A stretch of DNA of 64,000 nucleotides, taken from the NCBI RefSeq assembly GCF_029637485.1, contig NZ_CP069128.1:2574001-2638000 (forward strand), written 5' to 3'. The notes beneath the pieces were generated by a model, which saw only the letters and a program-made list of their open reading frames with translations, did not search any database and was not told the DNA's origin. Shown here in pieces: positions 8,380-17,023 of the stretch. The first letter of the stretch is position 1. The number at the start of each line of letters is the position of its first letter. The position numbers and the translations under genes were made by a program. This stretch comes from Sphingomonas sp. LHG3406-1. GTDB taxonomy: Bacteria; Pseudomonadota; Alphaproteobacteria; Sphingomonadales; Sphingomonadaceae.

Positions 8380-9672
8380 ATGTTCGCCACTGGGATCGAG
8401 AACAGCATCCCGACCATCAACGGCGGCCGTACGCGCGTCGACCAGATGGAAGCGTCAGACCATTATCGGCGCTGGCGGGAGGACTTCGATTGCGTCGAGG
8501 AGATCGGGATCCAGTATCTCCGCTTCGGGCCGCCGCTGCACACGACCTTCCTTGGTCCCGGCAAATATGACTGGGAGTTCGCCGACCTCACGCTGAACGA
8601 CCTCAAGCGGCGCGAGATCACGCCGATCGTCGATCTCTGCCATTTCGGCGTGCCGGACTGGATCGGCAACTTCCAGAACCCGGATTTCGCGCACCATTTC
8701 GCCGGCTATGCGGCCGACTTTGCCGAGCGTTACCCGTGGGTGCAGCTCTACACGCCGGTGAACGAGATGTTCATCTGCGCCGCGTTCAGCGCCAAATATG
8801 GCTGGTGGAACGAGCAGCTGAAGACCGACGTCGGCTTCGTCACGGCGATCAAGCACATCGTGAAGGCAAATGTGCTGGCGATGACCGAGATCCTGAAGCG
8901 ACGTCCGGACGCCATCTTCATCCAGTCGGAATCGTCCGAATATTTCCACGCCGATTCACCAGCGGCGATCGGCCCGGCCGAAGTGCTCAACAGCCGCCGC
9001 TTCCTGACGCTCGACCTCAACTACGGGCGGCGGGTCGACAGCGAGATGTACGAATATCTGCTCGATAACGGGATGACGCGGGAGGAATATCATTTCTTCC
9101 TCGGCAACCGGCTGAAGCAGCATTGTATCCTCGGCAACGATTATTACCGCACCAACGAGCATCGCGTGCATGCCGACGGCCGAACGGAGGCGTCTGGCGA
9201 GGTGTTCGGCTATTCGGAGATCACCCGGCAATATCACGCCCGCTACGGCCTTCCGATCATGCACACCGAGACCAACATGCGCGAGGGTCCGACCGGCCAG
9301 GAAGCGGTGCAATGGCTGTGGAAGGAGTGGGCCAACGTGCTCCGCCTGCGCAACGTGGGTATCCCCACCGTCGGCTTCACCTGGTACAGCCTGACCGACC
9401 AGGTCGATTGGGACACCGCCCTTCGCGAGCAGAACGGCAACGTCAATCCGCTCGGCCTCTACGACCTCGACCGCAACATCCGCAACGTCGGCCGCGCCTA
9501 CAAGCAGTTGATCAAGGACTGGCGCGACGTGCTTCCGGCCTCGTCGGTCTGCCTCGCGGTGCCGGTCAAGCCGATCGGCCAGGACAGCTGGCCGCCGCCG
9601 CCGGAGAAGATATTCGCCGAGAACAAGGGGCTCGCGCTCGGCCACACTCAGCACAGCACGGCATTGGCATGA
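8380..9672 (+). CDS. GH1-like family 1 glycoside hydrolase
   Basis: Probable beta-glycosidase-type TIM barrel, at least 430 residues, no signal peptide, so acting on imported sugars. TPVNEMF would hold the acid/base Glu and MHTETNM the nucleophile Glu; FTWYSLTDQVDW matches the aglycone-side loop of the family. The motifs differ from classic GH1 (TFNEP, ITENG), so activity is unproven. ATG at 8380 is the first standard start, but a perfect AGGAGG (8357-8362) sits 17 bases before it and only 5 bases before an in-frame ATC at 8368 that would add IANF. Its stop overlaps dgoD as ATGA, so the two are coupled. Confidence 0.82.
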   Translation: MFATGIENSIPTINGGRTRVDQMEASDHYRRWREDFDCVEEIGIQYLRFGPPLHTTFLGPGKYDWEFADLTLNDLKRREITPIVDLCHFGVPDWIGNFQNPDFAHHFAGYAADFAERYPWVQLYTPVNEMFICAAFSAKYGWWNEQLKTDVGFVTAIKHIVKANVLAMTEILKRRPDAIFIQSESSEYFHADSPAAIGPAEVLNSRRFLTLDLNYGRRVDSEMYEYLLDNGMTREEYHFFLGNRLKQHCILGNDYYRTNEHRVHADGRTEASGEVFGYSEITRQYHARYGLPIMHTETNMREGPTGQEAVQWLWKEWANVLRLRNVGIPTVGFTWYSLTDQVDWDTALREQNGNVNPLGLYDLDRNIRNVGRAYKQLIKDWRDVLPASSVCLAVPVKPIGQDSWPPPPEKIFAENKGLALGHTQHSTALA

Positions 9673-10826
9673 GCGGCGTTCCTGAACTGAAGATCGGCGG
9701 CATCGAGACCTTCCTCGTGCCTCCGCGCTGGCTGTTCGTGCGGGTCGAGACGGTGGACGGGGCCTGCGGCTGGGGCGAGGCGAGCCTCGAGGGCCATGCC
9801 GAGGCGGTGGACGGCGCTTTCGCGGCCATTCGCGACCGCTTCGTCGGTCATGACGCGCGGCGGATCGAGGACATCTGGCAGATCGCCTATCGCGGCGGCT
9901 TCTACCGCGGTGGCCCGGTCCTGATGAGCGCGCTGTCGGGCTTCGACCAGGCGCTGTGGGACCTCAAGGGCAGGGCGCTGGGCGTGCCCGCCTGGGAGCT
10001 GATGGGCGGCCGCGTGCGCGACAGGATCCGGGCCTATGCCTGGATCGGTGGCGACCGGCCGAACGAGATCGCCGACGCCGCCCGGGTCCGCAAGGAGCAG
10101 GGCTTCTCGGCGGTCAAGATGAACGCCACCGGCGAGCTCGACTGGATCGGCACGCCGCGGCTGTTCGACGAGGTGGTCGAGCGGGTGAGGGCGGCGCAGG
10201 CGCTCGGCATGGACGTCGGCCTCGACTTCCACGGGCGGGTCCACCGCCCGATGGCCAAGCAGCTGGCGAAGGTGCTGGAGCCGCTCGGCCTGCTGTTCAT
10301 CGAGGAGCCGTTGCTGAGCGAGAATCCGGAAGGCCTCGCCGACATCGCGGCGCTGGTCTCGACCCCCATCGCGCTTGGCGAGCGGCTCTATTCCCGCTGG
10401 GACTTCAAGCCCTTCTTCGAGCGTGGCGCGGTGGACATCATCCAGCCCGACCTCAGCCATGCGGGCGGGATCAGCGAGTGCCGCCGGATCGCCGCCATGG
10501 CCGAGACCTATGACGTCGCGGTCGCGCCGCATTGTCCGCTCGGGCCGCTGGCGCTCGCCGCCTGCCTCCAGCTCGCCGCCAACGCGCCCAACGTCGCCAT
10601 CCAGGAGATGAGCCTCGGCATCCACTACAATGTCGGTCACGACCTTCTGGAGTTCATCACCGATCCTGAGGTGCTGACCCCGGTCGACGGCTATCTGCCC
10701 ATCCCGCACGGGCCGGGGCTTGGAGTGGAGATCGACGAGGCGAAGGTGCGCGAGGTGGCCAAGGCCGGCCATGCGTGGCGCAACCCGATCTGGCGCCAGC
10801 ACGACGGCAGCTTCGCGGAGTGGTGA
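9669..10826 (+). CDS. dgoD: D-galactonate dehydratase, enolase superfamily
   Basis: Dehydrates D-galactonate to 2-keto-3-deoxygalactonate. 385 residues. Metal ligands and catalytic residues of the DgoD group can be seen: GLDFHGRVH (Asp and His), FIEEPLL (Glu), ALGERLYSRWDF (Glu) and VAPHCPLGPLALAA (His). The ATG overlaps the stop of the GH1-like gene. The product feeds DgoK and DgoA, encoded on the opposite strand 2-4 kb away. Confidence 0.92.
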   Translation: MSGVPELKIGGIETFLVPPRWLFVRVETVDGACGWGEASLEGHAEAVDGAFAAIRDRFVGHDARRIEDIWQIAYRGGFYRGGPVLMSALSGFDQALWDLKGRALGVPAWELMGGRVRDRIRAYAWIGGDRPNEIADAARVRKEQGFSAVKMNATGELDWIGTPRLFDEVVERVRAAQALGMDVGLDFHGRVHRPMAKQLAKVLEPLGLLFIEEPLLSENPEGLADIAALVSTPIALGERLYSRWDFKPFFERGAVDIIQPDLSHAGGISECRRIAAMAETYDVAVAPHCPLGPLALAACLQLAANAPNVAIQEMSLGIHYNVGHDLLEFITDPEVLTPVDGYLPIPHGPGLGVEIDEAKVREVAKAGHAWRNPIWRQHDGSFAEW

Positions 10827-10831
10827 GGTGA

Positions 10832-10907
10832 GCGTCGCCCCGGCGAAGGCCGGGGCCTGGGGCGGCTGAGCGCAACGCCCGAGGTCCCGGCCTTTGCCGG
10901 GACGACG
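10832..10907. repeat. Double REP-like palindrome, GTCCCGGCnnnnGCCGGGAC type
   Basis: Two hairpin units, CCCCGGCgaagGCCGGGG and GTCCCGGCctttGCCGGGAC, about 30 bases apart, between the convergent dgoD and the next gene. Related copies are at 24822-24897 and 49634-49661. Confidence 0.75.
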
Positions 10908-10909
10908 GA

Positions 10910-11221
10910 TCAGGCCGCGCGCTTCTTCTTCGGTGCGCGTTCGAAGGGCACGTCGTCGAGCTTGGCCGCCAGCGCGGCAATCTCTTCGCCCGCGGCCTTG
11001 GCGGCCGAGCTGTACTTGGCGTCCAGCTCCTGCTCCTCGCGGCTCAGTTCGCGCCAGTAGCTGATCGACAGCCGGCGGCCGAACACGTCGTCGCCGCGCA
11101 TCTTCAGCTCGGGCTCCGCTGTTTCGGGAAGGCTGTCGCGGATCGCCGTCAGCGTGGTGATCAGCCGCTCGAGCGACGTATAGTCGCTGACCTCGATGTA
11201 ATCCTTGACCCGTGTACGCAT
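10910..11221 (-). CDS. Conserved small protein of unknown function
   Basis: 103 residues, charged and mostly helical by eye, beginning MRTRVKDYIEVSDYTSLERL and ending in a basic tail APKKKRAA. No signal peptide, membrane segment or metal motif. I do not recognise the family. It is a single gene on the minus strand between dgoD and the epimerase gene. Confidence 0.65.
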   Translation of the reverse strand: MRTRVKDYIEVSDYTSLERLITTLTAIRDSLPETAEPELKMRGDDVFGRRLSISYWRELSREEQELDAKYSSAAKAAGEEIAALAAKLDDVPFERAPKKKRAA

Positions 11222-11345
11222 CTTGCATCCCTCCCCGGACTCGGGAGCCGTATTTCTGCCTGCCGCTCTCGCATCGCAAGCCGGTTCGTCCCGTTTATCC
11301 CCAGATGAGTTGCGAGAGACTGAACATCAGGCCAAGAACGGGTTC

Positions 11346-12236
11346 ATGTTGCACCCCGACCAGACCCAGGTGACGCTTCGCGCAGGCGAGCTCGAACTAG
11401 AGCTAAGTCCTTCTATTGGCGGAGCAATCCGAAACTTTCGATGGCTTGGCGGGGACTCGCCCGTGGCGCTCATGCGCGAAAGCCACAGCGATGCGGAAAG
11501 CGTATTGGCGATGGCGAGCTTCCCGCTGGTGCCGTTCGTCAACCGCATTCGCGGCGGCCGCTTCACCTTCCGCGGGCGCGAGGTGGTGCTCGAGCCCAAC
11601 CTGCCCGGCGACATCTCCCCTCTTCACGGCCAGGGCTGGCTCGGTCCGTGGACGGTCGAGTCCTGCGGCAACCAGGATGCCGAGCTTCGCTTCGTTCATC
11701 GTCCCGGCGAATGGCCATGGGCCTATTCGGCGCTCCAGATCTTCGCGTTGGACGAGGACGGCTTGTCGATCCGCCTGCAGTGCCGCAACGACAGCGATGA
11801 GCCCATGCCCTGCGGCCTTGGCCAGCACCCCTATTTTCCCTGCACCGCCGCCACCCGCCTCGACACCGACGTCCGGACGGCGTTCGAGATCGACGAGCAT
11901 GTGCTTCCCACCGGCGAGGTGCCGGCGAGGGGCCGTTACGACCTCAGCAACCGTGCCGTCTGCGGGCAAGGGCTCGATCATGGCTTCGGCGGCTGGGGCG
12001 GGCAGGCGCTGCTGACCGATCCAGCCTGGCCGGCGCCGCTCCGCCTTTCCAGTCCGAATGCCTCCTTCTTCCAGCTCTACTCGCCGGAAAGCGGCGGAAT
12101 CTTCGTCGCCGAGCCGGTCACCCACGCCAATGCGGCACTGAACGAACCGGAGGAAAGCTGGGCCAAGCTGGGCCTGCGTGTGCTGGAGCCGGGCGAGGAC
12201 ATGCGGGTCGACATGCGGCTCGAACTGGTCCGCTGA
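11346..12236 (+). CDS. Aldose 1-epimerase family protein
   Basis: Interconverts alpha and beta sugar anomers, here probably galactose or arabinose ahead of the 1-dehydrogenase. 296 residues of galactose-mutarotase fold: PLVPFVNRIRGGRF, SPLHGQGWL (catalytic His region), GLGQHPYFP and a C-terminal FVAEPVTHANAALN. The start MLHPDQTQVTL is the only ATG close to the fold; longer in-frame extensions look non-coding. It ends directly at the GTG of the ZIP gene. Confidence 0.85.
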   Translation: MLHPDQTQVTLRAGELELELSPSIGGAIRNFRWLGGDSPVALMRESHSDAESVLAMASFPLVPFVNRIRGGRFTFRGREVVLEPNLPGDISPLHGQGWLGPWTVESCGNQDAELRFVHRPGEWPWAYSALQIFALDEDGLSIRLQCRNDSDEPMPCGLGQHPYFPCTAATRLDTDVRTAFEIDEHVLPTGEVPARGRYDLSNRAVCGQGLDHGFGGWGGQALLTDPAWPAPLRLSSPNASFFQLYSPESGGIFVAEPVTHANAALNEPEESWAKLGLRVLEPGEDMRVDMRLELVR

Positions 12237-13022
12237 GTGGCGGCGGACCTGGTCCTCGCCGGCACGCTCGCGAGCTTCCTCGCCGGCCAGGCGACCACGC
12301 TCGGCGCGCTGCCGGTCTTCTTCCTCAAGGGTATCAGCCAGCGCACGCAGAACGCCTTTCTCGGCTTCGCGGCCGGGATCATGCTGGCGGCGAGCTTCTT
12401 CTCGCTCATCATCCCCGGCCTCGAGGCGGCAGGGGACCTGCATGGCGGCGACAAGACGATCGCCGCCTTCATCGTGTCAGGTGCGGTCCTGCTTGGCGCT
12501 GCCACCCTCCACCTCCTCAACCGGGTCGCGCCGCACGAGCATTTCATCTCCGGGCCGATGAGCGGGGCGGAGCGGAGCAAGCTCAGCCGCATCTGGCTGT
12601 TCGTCATCGCCATTTCCCTCCACAACTTTCCTGAGGGGCTTGCGGTCGGGGTGAGCTTCGGGAGCCCGGACCAGACGGCGGGTTATGCGACCGCCTTCGG
12701 CATCGGCCTCCAGAACGTGCCCGAGGGACTGGCGGTGGCGCTCAGCCTGGCCGCGGTCGGCTATGGGCGGCTGTTCAGCTTTTCCATCGCGCTGTTGACC
12801 GGGCTGGTCGAGCCGATCGGCGGCTTCCTCGGTGTCGGCGCGATCAGCCTGTCGAGCGAGCTCCTTCCGTGGGGCCTAGGTTTTGCTGGCGGAGCAATGA
12901 TCTGGGTGGTGTCGAGCGAGATCATCCCCGAAACCCACCGCGACCGGCAGGAAGGGATCGCCACCTTCGCCCTGATGATCGGGCTTGCAGTGATGATGTC
13001 GCTGGACTGGATCTTCGGCTAG
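12237..13022 (+). CDS. ZIP family divalent metal transporter
   Basis: Inner-membrane transporter, probably Zn2+ or Fe2+ uptake. 261 residues, about eight hydrophobic segments. The two signature metal sites are clear: SLHNFPEGLAVG in TM4 and LQNVPEGLAVAL in TM5; the loop after TM3 has APHEH. The GTG start directly follows the epimerase TGA, so they are probably co-transcribed although functionally unrelated. Confidence 0.88.
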   Translation: MAADLVLAGTLASFLAGQATTLGALPVFFLKGISQRTQNAFLGFAAGIMLAASFFSLIIPGLEAAGDLHGGDKTIAAFIVSGAVLLGAATLHLLNRVAPHEHFISGPMSGAERSKLSRIWLFVIAISLHNFPEGLAVGVSFGSPDQTAGYATAFGIGLQNVPEGLAVALSLAAVGYGRLFSFSIALLTGLVEPIGGFLGVGAISLSSELLPWGLGFAGGAMIWVVSSEIIPETHRDRQEGIATFALMIGLAVMMSLDWIFG

Positions 13023-13056
13023 GGAGCGCCAGGCGGGGAGCGGCGTTCTTCCGGAC

Positions 13057-13815
13057 ATGCAACGAACCACGCTGAGCAGGAAGGACCGGGCAGGGGCGAT
13101 CGCCCTGGTGCTGCTGGTCCATGCCGGCGTGATTGCGGCTCTGTTCGCGCTGAGCCCGGACGTGTCTGTGCCGAAGGTGATGGAGGGGCCGCTCGAGATG
13201 TTCGACGTCTCGCTGCCCCCGCCGCCGCCACCTCCACCGCCGCCGCCGACCGTGGTCGAGAGCAAGGCCGCGCCCAGGGAGGAGGGCGCCGCCGCGCCGC
13301 CGGCAAGGAAGGCCGAAGCGTCGCCGGTCCAGCGCCCCGACCCCGTCGTCGAGCTTCCTCCGCCGCCGCCGACGGTCACCGCCGCGCCTACTCCCGGCAC
13401 CGGCGCTGCGCCCAGCGCTGGCGCCGCGCCGGTCGACGGGCCCGGCAGCGGCGCTGGCGGGCAGGGAAGCGGCACCGGCTCGGGCGGCTCGGGCTCCGGA
13501 CCGGGCGGCGGCGGTGATGGCGGCGAGGGCCGCGGCCCGTCGGTGATCGCGGGGACGACGCTGACCGGGCGGAGTTATCCGCGCGAGGTGCTGCGCGCCT
13601 GGCCGAGGGGGAGCCGGGTGTTCGTCGCCGTCCGCGTCCAGCTCGACGGGCGGGCGACCGACTGCAAGGTCAACCGGTCGAGCGGCAATGCGATCGTCGA
13701 CCAGTGGACCTGCCGGCTGGTCGAGGAACGGGTGCGGTTCCGGCCGGCGGTGGACGGCAACGGGCGGCCGGTCGTGCGCTGGTACGGCTACATCCAGGCG
13801 CCGGTGAACTTCTAG
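13057..13815 (+). CDS. TonB-family energy transducer protein
   Basis: Periplasm-spanning protein, 252 residues. One N-terminal TM segment (AIALVLLVHAGVIAALFAL), a rigid linker with eleven consecutive prolines then Pro/Ala/Gly-rich sequence, and a C-terminal TonB-like domain (SYPREVLRAW, VQLDGRATDCKVNRSSG, CRLVEERVRFRPA). It would energise a TonB-dependent receptor. Its stop TAG lies in the CTAG shared with the convergent gene. No exbB or exbD is nearby. Confidence 0.8.
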   Translation: MQRTTLSRKDRAGAIALVLLVHAGVIAALFALSPDVSVPKVMEGPLEMFDVSLPPPPPPPPPPPTVVESKAAPREEGAAAPPARKAEASPVQRPDPVVELPPPPPTVTAAPTPGTGAAPSAGAAPVDGPGSGAGGQGSGTGSGGSGSGPGGGGDGGEGRGPSVIAGTTLTGRSYPREVLRAWPRGSRVFVAVRVQLDGRATDCKVNRSSGNAIVDQWTCRLVEERVRFRPAVDGNGRPVVRWYGYIQAPVNF

Positions 13816-14606
13816 TCGCGCACCTCCACCGGATCGACCCAGCGGTCGGCGCCGGGACGCGGAAGCCATTCCTCCTCGCCGCGAGCCCAGGCTTCGACGG
13901 GACGGCCGGCGGTATCGCGCGCCGGGGCCCAGCGGAGGCGGCGGAGGGCGGCGCGGCAGGTGGCGGCGTCGAGCGCGGGAAGGCCGCTGGAACGCGCGAT
14001 GCGGCAGTCGAGGGCGCGGCCGTCGCGGCCGATCAGCAGCCGGAAGCCGACGACATGCGGGCGGCGGAGGTCGAGGCCGGGAGGCGCGTCGCCTTCGCGG
14101 ATGCGGCCGCTGACATATTGTGGCCCTTCCGCCACGCCGCCGCCGCCACCGCCGCCGGTGCCGGTGCCGAAGCGGCCGGCGCCGAGCCCTTCGCCCTCAC
14201 CGCCGCGCCCGGTGCCGGGGCCGTCGACCGGCGCCGCGCCGGGGGCGGCCGCGCTGCCGCTGCCGGGAAGGGGTGCGGCGGCGATGGGCGGGGGGATGGG
14301 AAGCTTCACCGCGGGCGGCGGGGCGACGACCGGGGTGGGGGTGTTCCTGAGGGCCGGCGGGGCGGCGGCGCCTTCGGGGTCTTTGGCCCGCTCGGTCGGC
14401 TTTGGCGCCGCTTCAGGGATCATCGGCGTGGCCGGCGGTTCGGGCTCCGGAGGCACGTCGATCAAGGTCAGCGGCTCCGCCAGTTCGGCCGGCGTCGGCG
14501 TGACCCCGAGGCCCGTCAGCAGGGCATAGCCGAGCGCCGCATGGATGGCCGCGACCAGCCCGGCGGAACGGGCTCGGTCGGCCCTCGAGGCGAGCGGACG
14601 GCGCAT
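13812..14606 (-). CDS. TonB-family protein, second copy, convergent
   Basis: 264 residues with the same layout as its neighbour: N-terminal TM (SAGLVAAIHAALGYALLTGL), Pro-rich linker, Gly-rich segment with seven glycines, and a C-terminal TonB-like domain (LLIGRDGRALDCRIARSSGLPALD, CRAALRRLRWAPA) that is shorter and less canonical. Start MRRPLASRAD chosen at the base of the TM segment. Both linkers share a GAAPVDGPG segment, suggesting an old inverted duplication. Confidence 0.75.
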   Translation of the reverse strand: MRRPLASRADRARSAGLVAAIHAALGYALLTGLGVTPTPAELAEPLTLIDVPPEPEPPATPMIPEAAPKPTERAKDPEGAAAPPALRNTPTPVVAPPPAVKLPIPPPIAAAPLPGSGSAAAPGAAPVDGPGTGRGGEGEGLGAGRFGTGTGGGGGGGVAEGPQYVSGRIREGDAPPGLDLRRPHVVGFRLLIGRDGRALDCRIARSSGLPALDAATCRAALRRLRWAPARDTAGRPVEAWARGEEEWLPRPGADRWVDPVEVRD

Positions 14607-14616
14607 GACCTCCGAA

Positions 14617-15843
14617 CTAGGCCGACAAGGCTGAACCTCCACTTGCGCGGGGCGCGCCCTGGCCGGTCAGCTCGATGATCCGGTCGCCCGCCTGGAGGGT
14701 GCAGGCGCCCGGATCCTCGAAGCTGATGCTGTCCTGCCCGCGCAGGATGCGAAGGCCGATGCCGGTGCGGATGTCGCCGAGCGGCTGGCCGACCTCGTCC
14801 GCCGCCACCGTCCGCTCGCGCAGCTGGACCCGGCCGCGGGCGGATGCGAGGTCGGCGAGATAGTCGGCGACGCCCGAGCCCTGCGCCGAGCCGGCCATCA
14901 GCAGCCCGGCGAAGCTGACCGGGTTGATGACCGTGCTCGCCCCCGCCGCGCGCGCCGGAAGCTCGTTGTCGCTGGCGCGGACCGACACGGTGATCGGCAG
15001 GTCGGGCGCGAGGTGGCGGGCGGTCAGGCAGACGAGGATCGAGGTGTCGTCCCGCCCGGCGGTGACCAGCAGGGCGCGGGCGCGCTCGACATGCACGGCC
15101 TGCAAGGTGGCGTCGCGGGTGGCATCGCCCTGCAGCACCATGCAGCCGAGGGCATGGGCCTGGGCGAGCGCTTCCTCGTCGCAGTCGATCACCACCAGCT
15201 CGGTCGGGTCGCAGCCGCGGGCAACCAGCTCCGCCACCGCTTCCGAGCCGCTGCTGCCGAAGCCGGCGACGATGATGTGGTCGTTCAGACCCTTCTGCAG
15301 TCGGCGCATCAGATATTTGTCCCACAGGCGTTTGATGAAGAAGGAATAGGCCGTGCCGGCAAGGAGCAGCAGGAAGAAGACCCGGATCGGCGTCACCACC
15401 AGGGCATCGAACAGTCGCGCCCGCTCGGTGATGGGCACGATGTCGCCATAGCCGGTCGTCGTCGCGCTGATCATCGTGAAATAGATGATGTCGGCGAAGC
15501 TGATCTGGCCGTCGTGCATGTCCTTGAGGCTGTCGCGCTCGAGCCAGTGGAAGCCGATGATCAGCGCCAGCAGCGCGGCCATAACGGCGAGCCGGATGGC
15601 GAGCTGGGTCGCGGTGCGGAAACGCGAGCGCCGCCGCAGCTGCAAATGGCTTTCCGCCCACGGCACCGCCCGGTTGGTCAGCACCCGGGGCGAGGGGAGC
15701 AGGGGGCGGTCGTGGCGGGAGGATCGGGCGGGCACGGGGGCGAAACGAGCGTGGGGGTGGGGTGGGTTCCTTTCATTCGGTTTCGCCTTCCTCGCCGTGG
15801 GCAGCGGAAGAAGGCAGGGAGGCAAAAAGTCATGTGGACTCAT
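14617..15843 (-). CDS. Potassium channel with TrkA-N (RCK) domain
   Basis: Inner-membrane K+ channel, up to 408 residues. Two TM segments flank the selectivity filter TTTGYGDIVP. An RCK domain follows with a Rossmann start DHIIVAGFGSSGSEA, VVIDCDEEAL and LQGDATRD, then a TrkA-C-like end (ISFEDPGACTLQAGDRIIEL). The first 60 residues are basic, Pro-rich and without structure; the true start may lie further in. Alone on its transcript. Confidence 0.85.
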   Translation of the reverse strand: MSPHDFLPPCLLPLPTARKAKPNERNPPHPHARFAPVPARSSRHDRPLLPSPRVLTNRAVPWAESHLQLRRRSRFRTATQLAIRLAVMAALLALIIGFHWLERDSLKDMHDGQISFADIIYFTMISATTTGYGDIVPITERARLFDALVVTPIRVFFLLLLAGTAYSFFIKRLWDKYLMRRLQKGLNDHIIVAGFGSSGSEAVAELVARGCDPTELVVIDCDEEALAQAHALGCMVLQGDATRDATLQAVHVERARALLVTAGRDDTSILVCLTARHLAPDLPITVSVRASDNELPARAAGASTVINPVSFAGLLMAGSAQGSGVADYLADLASARGRVQLRERTVAADEVGQPLGDIRTGIGLRILRGQDSISFEDPGACTLQAGDRIIELTGQGAPRASGGSALSA

Positions 15844-15858
15844 GGGCGGGACCCAATC

Positions 15859-15882
15859 GGAACAGTCCCGGGGGACTGTTCC
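15859..15882. repeat. Perfect inverted repeat GGAACAGTCC-n4-GGACTGTTCC
   Basis: 10-bp arms with a CGGG centre, flanked further out by GGGCGG and CCGCCC. It lies between the broken HTH gene and the channel gene. No T-run on either side, so an operator or repeat is as likely as a terminator. Confidence 0.55.
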
Positions 15883-15891
15883 GCCCGCCCA

Positions 15892-16862
15892 TCAGGTCCG
15901 GGGTGACATTTGGGGGGTGGGGGTGCTTCCACTCGGGCCTTGCCCTGCCGCCGCTGTCTTCCAGCTGGGGGGCAGGAGGAGGCTGGCGTCGTCGTCGTGG
16001 CCGTGGGCGGCGATGGTGGCGAAGAAGCGGGCCTGTTCGGCGACCTGGGGAGCGAGCTGGCGGTCGACCCATTGGTCGAGTGCGGCGGATTCGGCGGCGG
16101 TGCAGTAGCGCTTGTAATAAGGGCTTCCGGGCCAGCGGTTCTCGGGCTCGAGGTCGGTCACGTCGAGCGGATCGACGAGAAAGTCGTCGGGGCTCGCCTC
16201 CTCGTCCTCGGGATCATAGCCGTCGAGGGTCGGCTGGTCCTCGGGCGCACGCTCGGCGGGCGGCGGGAAGTTGGTCTGCCAGCCGGTCGGCGTGCGGCGG
16301 ATGCTGGGGTGCGGCCGATCCAGCGTCGGCTCGGAAAGGCATGTCGTCCACTTCGTCCAGTTCCGCGGAAATGGCCTCGCGGATGCCCGCCGCATTCTCT
16401 TCCATGGCGGCGCGGTGGGCGGCGGCGCGCTCCTCGGCGAGGGCGCGGAGGCGCGCGGCCCTGTCCTGCGCGGCGCGCTCGGCGGCCTTGCGGTCGAGGC
16501 GCTTCAGCAAGGCAAGGCCGAGGCGGGCGTCGGTGAAGCGCTTTTCGCCGACCATCTCTCCGTCGCGATAGTAGCGTTCGACCGAGCCCCGGAAGGCGAC
16601 GGTGAGCAGTTCGTCGGCGAGCCTGGGCAGCGCGCCGTCGATCAGCGCATCTTCCCACGCCTGCGCGAACAGGGGATTGCGGCGGCGCGCCTCGTAGAGG
16701 CCGGACTTGGCCATGCCGACATGGGCACAGGCGGCCTCGACGCAGCCGGTCTGGGCGAGGGCATCAACGAAGGCGGCCATGCGGGGCGCGGTCCAGCCGT
16801 CGTGTCGGGCGGCGCCCTCGCGGGGTGTCGGTGGGTTGTTCGGGGTTGGAAGGACTAGTCAT
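15892..16862 (-). pseudogene. Sphingomonad HTH-domain protein gene with two apparent frameshifts
   Basis: Reading the minus strand, MTSPSNPEQPTDTP starts at 16862 in one frame; REGAARHDGWTAPRMAAF and VDALAQTGCVEAACAHVGM continue in another after a CCCC run near 16827; near 16345 the frame changes again and continues EPTLDRPHPSIRRTP, GWQTNFPPP and CTAAESAALDQWVD to a stop at 15892. Joined, the pieces match a common sphingomonad family (GWT..R.AFLDALAE.GCV, an N-terminal HTH, then an Arg/Ala coiled region). Function unknown. Either a decayed gene or a sequencing error. Confidence 0.6.
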
Positions 16863-16954
16863 GGGTCGGTCACGGTTCATTCGGCAGGAACGGTGTAACC
16901 TATTTGGCAGGGTGTAGGACAGAGTGGTGATAGCTTGCCGGACCGCAATGCAAG

Positions 16955-17023
16955 AACCTCCCCGTTGCGCAGCAATGGGGAGGGGGACCGCTCAGCCGCG
17001 AGGCTGAGTGGTGGAGGGGCCAG
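16955..17023. repeat. Left inverted repeat flanking the DUF559 gene
   Basis: About 69 bases with nested hairpins: CCTCCCC to GGGGAGG, then CTCAGCC-gcga-GGCTGAG. It matches the reverse complement of 17371-17441 almost throughout; only the inner stem differs, and both arms of that stem differ together. It also holds the last codons and stop of the DUF559 gene. Confidence 0.8.

Noticed and set aside
15859..15882. Phage attachment site
   Set aside because: No integrase or tRNA gene nearby; it is a plain inverted repeat.
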